DNA of 64,000 nt from the NCBI RefSeq assembly GCF_009674805.1, contig NZ_WKKI01000012.1, positions 1 to 64,000 on the forward strand, in the 5' to 3' direction. Below, piece by piece: positions 55,132 through 63,548 of the stretch. The notes below the pieces were generated by a model, which saw only the letters and a program-made list of their open reading frames with translations, made no database searches and had not been told where the DNA came from. The first letter of the stretch is position 1, and every line of letters begins with the position of its first letter. The DNA is from Metabacillus lacus. Its GTDB lineage: Bacteria; Bacillota; Bacilli; Bacillales; Bacillaceae. The translations under genes were made by a program, and so were the position numbers.

Positions 55132-56233
55132 ATGGAATTAGTAGAAATTAGACAAGAGCTTGAAAAAATGGCTAAAAGATTAGCTGACTTTAGGGGGTCT
55201 CTTTGACCTCGATACAAAGGAAGCCCGCATAAGAGAGCTTGATGAAATGATGTCCCACCCTTCTTTTTGGGACGATCAACAATCAGCGCAAACTGTCATC
55301 AATGAGGCAAACGGCCTGAAGGATGCTGTGAATCAGTTTAATGACATGCAGGACATGCACGAAAACCTAGAGGTAACTCATGATCTTCTAAAGGAAGAAC
55401 CTGACGAAGATCTTCTAACAGAGCTGGAAACAGAAATCAAAGAACTTACGAGCAACATGAATGACTTTGAGCTGCAGCTTCTGCTGAGCGAGCCTTATGA
55501 TAAAAACAACGCCATTCTTGAGCTGCACCCTGGTGCCGGCGGAACAGAGTCTCAGGACTGGGGCTCCATGCTGCTTCGCATGTACACAAGATGGGCAGAG
55601 CGAAAAGGCTTTAAAGTGGAAACACTCGATTATCTACCAGGTGATGAAGCAGGTATTAAATCTGTGACATTGCTGATTAAAGGTCACAACGCTTACGGCT
55701 ATTTAAAAGCGGAAAAAGGCGTTCACCGTCTTGTGCGCATCTCGCCGTTTGACTCATCAGGCCGCCGTCACACGTCTTTTGTGTCCTGTGATATTATGCC
55801 GGAGTTTAACGACGAAATTGAAATCGACATTCGTACGGAAGATCTAAAGGTCGACACATACCGTGCCAGCGGTGCCGGCGGACAGCATATCAACACAACT
55901 GACTCAGCAGTCCGGATTACGCATTTGCCGACCAATGTGGTAGTATCCTGCCAAACAGAACGATCACAGATCAAAAACCGTGAGCAGGCAATGAAAATGC
56001 TGAAGGCTAAACTATATCAAAAGAAAATTGAAGAAAAAGAAGCGCAACTTGCTGAAATCCGTGGTGAACAAAAGGATATCGGCTGGGGAAGCCAAATCCG
56101 TTCCTACGTCTTCCATCCATACTCAATGGTAAAAGACCACAGAACAAACACCGAAGCAGGAAACGTGCAAGGTGTCATGGACGGAGAACTAGACGCATTC
56201 ATAGACGCATACCTGCGCTCTAAAATTTCATAA
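55132..56233 (+). CDS. prfB: Peptide chain release factor 2, programmed +1 frameshift
   Basis: A 366-residue factor that ends translation at UGA and UAA. The first 24 codons (55132-55203) run into an in-frame TGA at 55204. The site AGGGGGTCTCTTTGAC carries the SD-like AGGGGG and CTT-TGA-C slip, and reading continues in the +1 frame from 55205 to 56233. Functional motifs are SPF (RISPFDSS, stop recognition) and GGQ ([11 protein letters not shown], catalysis). The frameshift autoregulates RF2 level and is not a defect. Confidence 0.97.
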
Positions 56234-56244
56234 TGTAAACCAAA

Positions 56245-56317
56245 AGACAAGGCGGCTGCCTTGTCTCAGACTGTAGACAAAACGCGATGAAACTCAGCGT
56301 GTCTACAGTCTTTTTTT
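56245..56317 (+). terminator. Terminator region of prfB
   Basis: AGACAAGGC pairs with GCCTTGTCT (56245-56266). It is followed by GACTGTAGACA with TGTCTACAGTC (56269-56310) and seven T. Confidence 0.85.
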
Positions 56318-56339
56318 GTTTAGTGGAAGAATGAGGATT

Positions 56340-56470
56340 GTTGATTTCCGTTCCAGGCGCTTCGCTTTCCGCGGGGCTGGCGGTGAGCCTCCTCGTCGCT
56401 GACGCTCCTGTGGGGTCTAACCCCTCCAGCTAATCCCGCAGGAGTCTGCGCGCCTTCCACTCCAATCAAC
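56340..56470. repeat. 131-bp GC-rich intergenic repeat, REP-like
   Basis: Bounded by GTTGATT and AATCAAC. Its reverse complement shares the ordered blocks ACTCCTGCGGGA, GACCCC-CAGG, GAGGAGGCT and CCCGCGGAAAGC with the three repeats at 61770-62455, so both are one family in opposite orientation. Such GC-rich blocks are common between Bacillaceae genes. The remaining 56471-56686 is AT-rich and holds nothing I can name. Confidence 0.8.
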
Positions 56471-56788
56471 AGGACTTCTAAACACAGCGTAGAAACAGTA
56501 TGTAGTCTATTTTAAAAGGGGTACATATCATGGTTGAGGTGATAAAAATGATAATGAAGAAAAATCCAATCTAACGAGGTTCATTGAAAAAATGGCTGCT
56601 TGAGTCCAACTGATTTCTAAGTAACATTTAGTTGTATTAAAACACATACATATATATTTCAATATATTAACATTTTTACAATGATTTAATATTTGGCTGT
56701 TTTCGTAAACTTTGTTGTTTTCCGATAGTTAGAAAAAATATGGTATAATTTATCAAATGAAAACAGATAAAGGGAGTGTGGATAGATT

Positions 56789-57535
56789 ATGAAAATTGGA
56801 GTGATTGCTGATATTCACGGCAATGCTCCTGCCTTAAAAGCGGTTCTTAATGAGTTTGATAAAAGGCGGGACATTGAGCATATCTATTGTTTAGGAGATA
56901 TGATAGGAATAGGACCAGATACAAATGAAGTCTTGGAAATTTTATTTTCAAGAAATGATGTATCTATGATTACTGGAAATCACGATGAAGCAGTTTTGGC
57001 ACTTCTAAAGGGGGAAGAACATCCATTAAGCCACTCTCACGCTAAGGAACATCACCAATGGATAGCGGATAATATGGACAAAGGTTTCATCTCAAAATTA
57101 GAACAGTTGCCTCGGACAATCAATTTAACAATTGAAGGTAAGTCTATATTGTTTATCCATTATCACATTGAGCAAGCCAAATTAAATGAACATATTAGCA
57201 AAGACCCTTTTAGTAGAATTGCTGAGCCGAGTTTAGATAATTTGCTCTCTCTATTTAAAGGAAACGAAGAAAATTTAATATGTTTTGGACATCATCATCC
57301 ACTTCATTTTTTCGAGAGTAACGATACTATCTATTTAAATCCAGGTTCTTTAGGGTGCAGTTCAAAACCAACTGCCCCATATTCAATAGTAGATATAGAA
57401 AAGGACAAAATTATAGTTAGTTTAAAAGAAGTCTCATATGATAACACAAAGTTTTTAGAGTCATATGAATTATTGCAGGTTCCAGAACGTGATTTTCTTA
57501 TCAAAGTATTTCACGGCAATCAGTTAAAACAGTAA
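56789..57535 (+). CDS. Metallophosphoesterase carried inside the IS1595 element
   Basis: A 248-residue calcineurin-like phosphoesterase. Metal ligands are visible in VIADIHGN, CLGDMIGIGP, TGNHDEAV, FIHYHIE and CFGHHHPLHF. The family includes YfcE-like phosphodiesterases and Ser/Thr or diadenosine phosphatases; the substrate is unknown. GGGAG lies 13 bases before ATG. It lies between the inverted ends of the element and is AT-rich like the transposase, so it moves as cargo. Confidence 0.88.
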   Translation: MKIGVIADIHGNAPALKAVLNEFDKRRDIEHIYCLGDMIGIGPDTNEVLEILFSRNDVSMITGNHDEAVLALLKGEEHPLSHSHAKEHHQWIADNMDKGFISKLEQLPRTINLTIEGKSILFIHYHIEQAKLNEHISKDPFSRIAEPSLDNLLSLFKGNEENLICFGHHHPLHFFESNDTIYLNPGSLGCSSKPTAPYSIVDIEKDKIIVSLKEVSYDNTKFLESYELLQVPERDFLIKVFHGNQLKQ

Positions 57536-57540
57536 ACTTA

Positions 57541-57566
57541 AAAGGGAGATTTGTTTCCCTTTTTTT
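57541..57566. terminator. Bidirectional terminator inside the IS
   Basis: AAAGGGA pairs with TCCCTTT between the convergent phosphoesterase and transposase genes. Confidence 0.72.
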
Positions 57567-58572
57567 ATGCCGATTTTAAATGGCTAACTGTACAGTGATT
57601 TGATTTTTGACACGATGAAATAAGCATTTGTTCTACTTGTTTTTCAAAGGATAAATGCTTGTCTATTTCGAGCCATCTAAACCAATATAAATAATTGTCG
57701 AGATATTTAGTTGCAACACCTTGAAACCTTCTAATCCAAGTCTTTAAACGGCTGTGAAAGTTATTTACGTTTTGAACGTGGAATATTCCCTTTTTCACTC
57801 GTTCCTTCTGTCTTTCGTTGATTGTTTCGTGTTGCAAACCTTTGAGTTTGGCGAACTTCTTGTAATTAGTCGCTGTATCTGTGCATAGCAAAGAAGATGG
57901 GTCAATATACTTACCTATTGCAGCATCAATTTCTTCGGCTTTGACACGACCAGTTCCAGCTTTCAAAGCAATTATGTTGTTATTACGGTCTTGGGCAACT
58001 ACAACAGCTATTTTTAAGTCTGAAATACCTCGTTTTTCATCTGGAGTCTTTCGTTTCTTAGGCTTTCGATGTGTTACTTCTTTGCCTTTCATTGACTCAC
58101 GAAAGAAGGTTTCATCACTCTCAATAATACCTTGAAGTTGTGCAAAGTCTAAAGACCGCAATGCATTCAGTATTTTATGTCTCCAATAAAAAGCAGTTGA
58201 GATGTGTATTTTTAGACGTTTAGCAATCTTAGGAAGCGTATAACCTTCAACCATCATTTCCATATACTTAACCCATTTTTCGGGGTAACGAGAGCCTGAA
58301 AAGGGTGTGTTAGTCATATCGTTGAATGTTTTATTGCAATCCTTACAAAGATATCGTTGGCGAGTCTTGTACTTACCGTTACGCTTAATAGCGGTACTTC
58401 CACAATGAACACAAGCAATACCACTACTGAAACGACTTTCACGAATACTCTTTAATAGTTTTGTAATCTTATCAGGTTCGTCTGGAAACAAATCGTTTTT
58501 CAAAGCGTTAAAGAGTTCAAATTGTTCTTCTTTGGTAAGTTCATTTGCCTCTTCATATACATCTAACCACAT
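57565..58572 (-). CDS. IS1595-family transposase
   Basis: A 335-residue transposase (ISXO2-like). AAGGAGG upstream selects ATG 58572 over GTG 58593. The N-terminal zinc ribbon has CVHCGSTAIKRNG and RYLCKDCNKTFND. A helix-turn-helix follows (LPKIAKRLKIHISTAFYWRHKIL). The catalytic core has IIESDETFF, LLCTDTATNYKKFA and the N-x-HSRLK motif. It has no frameshift and is probably active. Confidence 0.94.
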   Translation of the reverse strand: MWLDVYEEANELTKEEQFELFNALKNDLFPDEPDKITKLLKSIRESRFSSGIACVHCGSTAIKRNGKYKTRQRYLCKDCNKTFNDMTNTPFSGSRYPEKWVKYMEMMVEGYTLPKIAKRLKIHISTAFYWRHKILNALRSLDFAQLQGIIESDETFFRESMKGKEVTHRKPKKRKTPDEKRGISDLKIAVVVAQDRNNNIIALKAGTGRVKAEEIDAAIGKYIDPSSLLCTDTATNYKKFAKLKGLQHETINERQKERVKKGIFHVQNVNNFHSRLKTWIRRFQGVATKYLDNYLYWFRWLEIDKHLSFEKQVEQMLISSCQKSNHCTVSHLKSA

Positions 58573-58772
58573 AGCGAACTCCTCCTTAACCACGATTATA
58601 TCAAGCGTTAATTATTATGTTCAATAAAGCAACAAACTATGCGAAAACAGCCTAATATTTAAACCATCAAAGTGGACTTTCTTTATTATCTGCTTAGTCA
58701 CCTAGTCCTCGTTTGCTATATATATACAATAAATTGTAAAAAGAGTAATATTATATGAAAGGGGAGAGTTGT

Positions 58773-59573
58773 ATGGGTAATTACTTGGAAGATTTAGCAA
58801 AAAAAGTAGATAGAAGTATTATTAGAAATGTTTCTATCTGTGTAAATTACATAGGGAACCAAAAGTTTAACATTATGAAAAGTTTAGTGCCTGGTAAGAG
58901 TTTAGAGGATATTTTATATGGAATAACTAACGAAAAAGTCTTTAATTATGAAATAACAAGTGTTTCTTCTTCCCCAACTAATGTTATTTTGGGACCAGGA
59001 TTACTTAGAAGGCAGGAGATAGTAATAAATCTAAGTATTAATACAAATAATGGGAGTACACCTAATATTTATTTTGAAAAAGAGCTTAAGCTTATTGAAG
59101 AAACAGAAGATTTATATTGGAGAAGACTCAGACGGAAAATAGGGAATGATTTATTAATTTTACCTGCGACTGCTGCATTAATATTTAAAGAAAGCAAAGT
59201 ACTTTTGGCTAAAGGACCAAATACTGAAAAATGGATGATTCCTGGGGGATTGGTTGAATTAAATGAATTTCTTTCTCAAACTGTTATTAGAGAAGCGAAG
59301 GAAGAAACAGGATTAAAAATTGTGCCAAGAAAATTATTAAACGTCTTTACAGGTGAAGATTTTATTTTAACTTATCCAAATGGCGATAAAGTACAAATTG
59401 TCAGTTTCCCTTTTTTATGCGAAGTAATTGATGGTGAACTAAATCCCTTAGATAATGAAGTTGAAACATTACAGTTTTTCGAGTTGGATAATATCCCTAA
59501 ATTAAAAGGAGATAACTGGTTAAAAGTTTTAGAAATGGGTGCGAAGGAGCTAAAAAATGAGCGGATACAATAA
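58773..59573 (+). CDS. Nudix hydrolase with unknown N-terminal domain
   Basis: A 266-residue protein. AAAGGGGAG at 58758 selects ATG 58773. The C-terminal half carries the Nudix box GGLVELNEFLSQTVIREAKEETGL (G-x5-E-x7-REAxEExG). It hydrolyses nucleoside diphosphate-X compounds; the substrate is unknown. The N-terminal 130 residues (YLEDLAKKVDRSIIRNVSI and beyond) match nothing I recognise. AT-rich and in the accessory zone just outside the IS. Confidence 0.85.
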   Translation: MGNYLEDLAKKVDRSIIRNVSICVNYIGNQKFNIMKSLVPGKSLEDILYGITNEKVFNYEITSVSSSPTNVILGPGLLRRQEIVINLSINTNNGSTPNIYFEKELKLIEETEDLYWRRLRRKIGNDLLILPATAALIFKESKVLLAKGPNTEKWMIPGGLVELNEFLSQTVIREAKEETGLKIVPRKLLNVFTGEDFILTYPNGDKVQIVSFPFLCEVIDGELNPLDNEVETLQFFELDNIPKLKGDNWLKVLEMGAKELKNERIQ

Positions 59574-59632
59574 TCTATTTAATCGTACTTCCTCCGGAAA
59601 AGCGCCCTTTTCTGGAACAAAAACATTTTCTT

Positions 59633-60220
59633 TTAATGATTTTTCATCCACTCTGATTTATTCAATATATAGTGATTATATAGTTCATTTTCTATCATCT
59701 GTTGACTCAGATAAGTAAATCCACATTTTTCAATTACTTTATTTGATGAAACGTTGTTAATTAAAGCTACTGCATTAATGACTTCTAAATTTGTATTTGT
59801 AAACAAATAGTCAATCAATCCTTTAGACGCTTTAGTAGCGTAGCCTTTCTTTTGATATTCACTTGAAATGGCATACATAATTTCTCTATTCGGTAAAGGA
59901 AGCTCATCTTTTATGCCTGTACAGCACCAACCAATAAATTCATAGGTTTCCTTAATATATACCCCTAGTTTTAAAAAAAGACCATCTATGTTTGATGTAT
60001 TTACAACGGCATCAAGAAACGCTTTATTTGCTGGTATTTCGTAATTAGTAACCCAATCAACCCTTTGTTCTTTTGTTGATTTCCAGTCTGGCAAAAAATT
60101 AAATATTTCTGGTTGATTTGATATTCTGTAAATACTATCTGCATCTTCAATTGAAAACTCTTGAAGATAAATATCTCCACAATCTATCCTAAATAATCTT
60201 TCTGATGTTTTATGTTTCAT
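59633..60220 (-). CDS. GNAT acetyltransferase, RimJ/RimL type
   Basis: A 195-residue N-acetyltransferase. ATG 60220 follows AAGGGGAAA; the TTG at 60238 is less likely. Family features are IYLQEFSIEDADSIYRISN, EFIGWCC, the acetyl-CoA loop EYQKKGYATKASKGLIDYL and VSNKVIEKCGF. The substrate could be a ribosomal protein or a small amine and cannot be told from sequence. It is convergent with the Nudix gene. Confidence 0.87.
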   Translation of the reverse strand: MKHKTSERLFRIDCGDIYLQEFSIEDADSIYRISNQPEIFNFLPDWKSTKEQRVDWVTNYEIPANKAFLDAVVNTSNIDGLFLKLGVYIKETYEFIGWCCTGIKDELPLPNREIMYAISSEYQKKGYATKASKGLIDYLFTNTNLEVINAVALINNVSSNKVIEKCGFTYLSQQMIENELYNHYILNKSEWMKNH

Positions 60221-60388
60221 AACTTTTCCCCTTGTCAATTATTTTTACTTCAACTATTTGAGTAATCTAGTTCTGTTAAACCACTCTTTTCCAGCATAAC
60301 TTACAGATTCAAGATGAACCTTCCAATTTCCTCTTTTCCTTAACAATCTAGCCAAATTGCTGAATAACCTATTTTCATGTTAATACAA

Positions 60389-60494
60389 CATTACCAAAAA
60401 CCAGTGTTTTGTAATGCCCCCCCATCGCCCTATTGTCCTTTGATTTTATTAAGATTAGCGGTTACCAAAAATAATTACCAAAAGTATTACCAAA
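60389..60494. repeat. TTACCAAA repeats and inverted repeat before the recombinase gene
   Basis: An inverted repeat (CATTAC-c-AAAA with TTTT-GTAATG, 60389-60416) is followed by three direct TTACCAAA copies at 60462, 60475 and 60487, 13 and 12 bp apart. A further copy lies in the inverted repeat at 60391. They lie 63-170 bp before the recombinase start and could be its operator or a res-type site. Nothing else is seen in 60239-60556. Confidence 0.55.
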
Positions 60495-60556
60495 TACCTT
60501 TACAATAAGTACCCCTCTAGTAAAATAAAAATATACAAGTTTATTGGAGGTTACAA

Positions 60557-61126
60557 ATGATAATCGGTTATGCTCGGGTGTCTACTATTGACCAAAACTT
60601 AGATCGGCAAATTGGTTTGCTTAATGAATATGGTTGTGAAAAAATAGTTAAGGAGAAATTTACTGGTACGGTTAAAGATCGAAAAGGACTTCATCAACTT
60701 TTTGATGTCATTCGGAAAGGCGATACAGTTGTAGTGGAGAGCATCTCCCGTTTAGGACGTAAAACATTGGATATCCTCAACATAATTCAACAGTTAGAAG
60801 AGATGGGGGTGCAATTCATTTCTTTAAAAGAAAATATGGATACAAGAACCTCTACGGGCAAAGCCATGTTCCAAATGATGTGTGTCATTGCTGAATTAGA
60901 AAGAAACCTTATTGCTGAGAGAGTAAAGGAAGGACTTGAAGCAAGTAAAAGACGTGGGAAAACATTAGGTAGACCCAAGTTGGATAAAGAAAAGCTTGCT
61001 GTTGCGCTGCGGATGTATGATAGTGAAGAATATTCTATAAAGGAGATAGTCTCAGCAACTGGAATATCTCAAGGTTCCTTATATAGAGCAGTCAACGGAA
61101 GAAAGCTTGAAGAAATAAAAAAATAA
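60557..61126 (+). CDS. Serine recombinase of the resolvase/invertase family
   Basis: A 189-residue small serine recombinase. The catalytic Ser is in IGYARVSTIDQN. RLGRKTLDI and RTSTGKAMFQMMCVIAELERNLIAER-type residues (key FQMMCVIAELERN) are conserved. The C-terminal helix-turn-helix is IKEIVSATGISQGSLYRAV. It is like the resolvases of Tn3/Tn552 elements. No transposase accompanies it; its target site may be the repeats just upstream. TTGGAGG precedes ATG. Confidence 0.93.
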   Translation: MIIGYARVSTIDQNLDRQIGLLNEYGCEKIVKEKFTGTVKDRKGLHQLFDVIRKGDTVVVESISRLGRKTLDILNIIQQLEEMGVQFISLKENMDTRTSTGKAMFQMMCVIAELERNLIAERVKEGLEASKRRGKTLGRPKLDKEKLAVALRMYDSEEYSIKEIVSATGISQGSLYRAVNGRKLEEIKK

Positions 61127-61193
61127 GGCGCGTTTTATTTATTATTTCTTCAAATTTACTTTGCGGTCTACAGCAGGAACCCTGTCACTAAGC

Positions 61194-61223
61194 CTAATAC
61201 AGGAATTTAGGCTTTTTATACAT
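61194..61223 (-). pseudogene. Second YxxP-type precursor peptide, interrupted
   Basis: AAGGGGGGAC lies about six bases before ATG 61223, which opens MYKKPKFLY and then stops. If one base were restored after the sixth codon the frame would continue PVLGLVTGFLL. The opening 17 bases repeat those of the upstream peptide at 61319. Read as a damaged copy of the same small gene. Confidence 0.45.
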
Positions 61224-61259
61224 AATTGTCCCCCCTTATAAAAACTAAAATAGTTTTAC

Positions 61260-61319
61260 TTACGCTTTGATAATGCCCGCAGGTAGTTTTACTTTAATTA
61301 ATTTAGGCTTTTTATATAT
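61260..61319 (-). CDS. Possible RiPP precursor-like 19-residue peptide (YxxPxL motif)
   Basis: AAAGGAGGG (61326-61334) sits six bases before ATA 61319, where the sister copy has ATG. The frame encodes (I/M)YKKPKLIKVKLPAGIIKA. Y-x-x-P-x-L is the leader motif that lasso-peptide PqqD-type recognition proteins bind. The ATA start, small size and missing synthetase genes suggest a relic. Confidence 0.4.
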   Translation of the reverse strand: MYKKPKLIKVKLPAGIIKA

Positions 61320-61361
61320 TAGTTTCCCTCCTTTCGGCGACCTTGAGAAGCCCCAGTTTAT

Positions 61362-61496
61362 TCAGCTAATTTTTTCAACTAAATCGTTTTTAATCAAGTC
61401 GTGGATAAACTCATTGATTTCTCTATCTATGTCTTCCTTTTTGTAATGATTTTTAACCGCATTCACTACATTGTTGATTGAATTACCAGAACCCAT
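61362..61496 (-). pseudogene. PqqD-like C-terminal fragment
   Basis: A 44-residue frame with no ribosome site and an in-frame stop just upstream. It reads NAVKNHYKKEDIDREINEF followed by IHDLIKNDLVE. This pattern of two amphipathic helices with a final LxxxxLVE resembles the C-terminal half of PqqD-family (RRE) proteins that deliver RiPP precursors to their enzymes. It lies 43 bases before the YxxPxL peptide on the same strand. I read it as the remaining end of a truncated gene. Confidence 0.45.
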
Positions 61497-61566
61497 TTCT
61501 TTAATCTAAACTTAGTGAAAAATATATATTTGGAGTAGGCACCAAAGCATTGATTCAGTAACTCAA

Positions 61567-61680
61567 ATTAAACCCAACTTCATTCAATATACCTTTAGAA
61601 TCCGTTCCATGCGCAATACCATTGCAGAAGTAGAAATGAGTATGGCCTGCCGCTGGTTTCTGGATTTACTTTTATACCTT
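61567..61680 (+). pseudogene. IS1182-type transposase fragment
   Basis: A short plus-strand frame reads IKPNFIQYTFRIRSMRNTI, then AEVEMSMACRWFLDLLLY. It corresponds to the conserved N-terminal RSMRQTI...YRWFLG region of IS1182-family transposases. There is no start, no remainder of the gene and no inverted ends nearby. Confidence 0.65.
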
Positions 61681-61769
61681 AAAGCCTCGACTTTTAAGGA
61701 AATCCTTTACTTTTTATAGGTGGCTTGGTTGATTCATCCTTATGATGTGGAGTTCCGTCAATTTTCTCC

Positions 61770-62455
61770 GTAATCCCTCGGGCTTTTCATTCTCTTACTC
61801 AAGTCAAGGTAGAACGTTCTGCATAGAGTCGCCAAGCCAGATAGTTAACCAGAGTGCAATGAAGCGGAAGACACTTGACTCCTGCGGGACCTAGAGGGAA
61901 GGCTGAGACCCCGCAGGCGCAGGCGAGGAGGCTTAGCTCCCTCCCCGCGGAAAGCAAGTGTCTGCAGCGCAATGAAACGAGCCTGTTCAAAGTAATAATC
62001 TTGGCTTTTCATTCTTTAAGATAATGTAGAACGTTCCTAATAAATTCTACAAGCTAGATAGCAGACCAAGAGTGAAATGAAGCGGAAGCCACTTGACTCC
62101 TGCGGGATATGAGGGAAGGCTGAGACCCCGCAGGCGCAGCTGAGGAGGCTCAGCTCCCTCCCTGCGGAAAGCAAGTGTCTGCAGCGCAATGAAACGAGCT
62201 TGTACAAAGTAATAATCTTGGCATTTCATTCTTTAAAATAATGTAGAACGTTCTACATAAAGTCTTCAAGCCAGATAGCAGACCAAGAGTGCAATGAAGG
62301 GAAGACACTTGACTCCTGCAGGAATGGAGGGAAGTCTGAGACCCCGCAGGCGCAGCTGAGGAGGCTCAGATCCCTCCCCGCGGAAAGCAAGTGTCTGCAG
62401 CGCAATGGAACGAACTAGTTCAACGTAATCACTCAGGCTTTTCATTCTCCTACTA
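61770..62455. repeat. Three tandem 217-bp units with a GC-rich core
   Basis: GTAGAACGTTC recurs at 61809, 62026 and 62243, exactly 217 bp apart. Each unit carries an AT-rich part with CCAGATAG and a core of about 125 bp with ACTTGACTCCTGCGGGA, GAGACCCCGCAGGCGCAG, GAGGAGGCT and CGCGGAAAGCAAGTGTCTGC. Inverted CACTTG/CAAGTG bound the core. It is the same family as 56340-56470 in the other orientation. Short minus-strand frames in it are repeat artefacts. Confidence 0.9.
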
Positions 62456-62633
62456 TGTATCTTCAAATGACTTATCCAGCCAAACTCATAAGCTTCCCAA
62501 CATTGGAAACACTAACCAAACAAACCCACTCACTTCACCTCGTTAATACGGCATTTCAATGTCATTTACACAGCAAACTTACGAATGCTATACTCTGAAA
62601 GGTTATGAATATCACTGGAGGTTGAAGGCACAC

Positions 62634-63500
62634 ATGAAGCAGCGCAGACGCACTTCTACATACAATCCAAAACTTGATAAAATACTCGAATACATCTTTA
62701 TCCTGGCCGGCTCAGCAATCGTCGCACTGGCCTTTAACTTATTCCTGCTCCCCAACCGGGTAGCCTCCGGCGGAGTCAGCGGAATCAGTACCATTCTCGA
62801 TGCGATGCTTGGCTGGGAACCGGCGTTTGTTCAATGGGCATTTAATATCCCGCTATTTATTCTCGGAGTTGTCCTCCTCGGAAGGCAGTTCGGATTCAAA
62901 ACACTGATCGGAACAATCTTTCTTCCATTAGTTGTCTTTCTATCAAAAGACATGGCCCCTGCCACAACAGATCCCCTGCTAGGTGCACTGTTTGGAGGCA
63001 TTGGTGTCGGTCTCGGCCTCGGACTTGTATTCCGCGGCAAAGCTTCCACCGGAGGCACAGACCTGGCAGCGCAGATCCTCCATAAATACACAGGCTTAAC
63101 ACTTGGAACCTGTGTCGCACTCATTGACGGGCTGATTGTACTAACGGCGGCGATCGTCTTTGATATTGAGCGGGGTCTTTATGCGCTTATCGCCCTCTAT
63201 GTGACAAGCAAAACAATCGATGTCGTTCAGGTAGGTGTAGGCCGGTCCAAAACTGTGCTGATTATTACCAATCAGGAAAATGAAGTCAGAGCAGCGATCT
63301 TAAACAAAATTGACCGCGGCGTAACAAGGCTGTCAGCAATGGGCGGCTACACTGATGATGAGCGGCCGGTGCTGATGTGTGTAGTGGATCAAACAGAATT
63401 CACGAAATTGAAACAATTGGTAAAGAGCATTGACAGCACTGCTTTTGTAGTTGTAATGGACGCCTCAGAGGTGCTTGGAGAAGGTTTCAAACGCGCGTAA
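62634..63500 (+). CDS. yvjA: YitT/YvjA-family membrane protein (DUF2179)
   Basis: A 288-residue protein. ATG 62634 follows GGAGG and GAAGG; earlier in-frame ATGs lack ribosome sites. Five to six membrane helices (about 18-205) include FNLFLLPNRVASGGVSGIST and GLVFRGKASTGGTDLAAQIL. A cytoplasmic DUF2179 domain (about 215-285; TRLSAMGGYTDDERPVLMCVV) follows. The transported substrate is unknown. Position before cccB matches yvjA. Confidence 0.86.
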   Translation: MKQRRRTSTYNPKLDKILEYIFILAGSAIVALAFNLFLLPNRVASGGVSGISTILDAMLGWEPAFVQWAFNIPLFILGVVLLGRQFGFKTLIGTIFLPLVVFLSKDMAPATTDPLLGALFGGIGVGLGLGLVFRGKASTGGTDLAAQILHKYTGLTLGTCVALIDGLIVLTAAIVFDIERGLYALIALYVTSKTIDVVQVGVGRSKTVLIITNQENEVRAAILNKIDRGVTRLSAMGGYTDDERPVLMCVVDQTEFTKLKQLVKSIDSTAFVVVMDASEVLGEGFKRA

Positions 63501-63548
63501 ATAGGATATAATTACACTGATTTGTTTAGCTAAAGGGGGATTTCGAGG

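Larger units (their letters stand above)
56695..58653. mobile_element. Complete IS1595-family element with a passenger gene
   Basis: The ends are inverted repeats: GGCTGTTTTCGTAAACTTTG at the left and, read inward from the right, GGCTGTTTTCGCATAGTTTG. Agreement continues through TTGTTG-TTT. An identical 8-bp duplication TAATATTT flanks both ends (56687-56694 and 58654-58661). Within its 1959 bp are a minus-strand transposase and a plus-strand metallophosphoesterase, convergent. An 8-bp duplication and this transposase type are as known for IS1595. The perfect duplication suggests a recent insertion. Confidence 0.93.

Noticed and set aside
55132-55206. prfB as a pseudogene because of the early TGA
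   Set aside because: The stop lies in the conserved programmed frameshift site AGGGGG-CTTTGAC.
61799-62466. Three similar minus-strand frames of about 60 residues
   Set aside because: They are images of the 217-bp tandem repeat, not genes.
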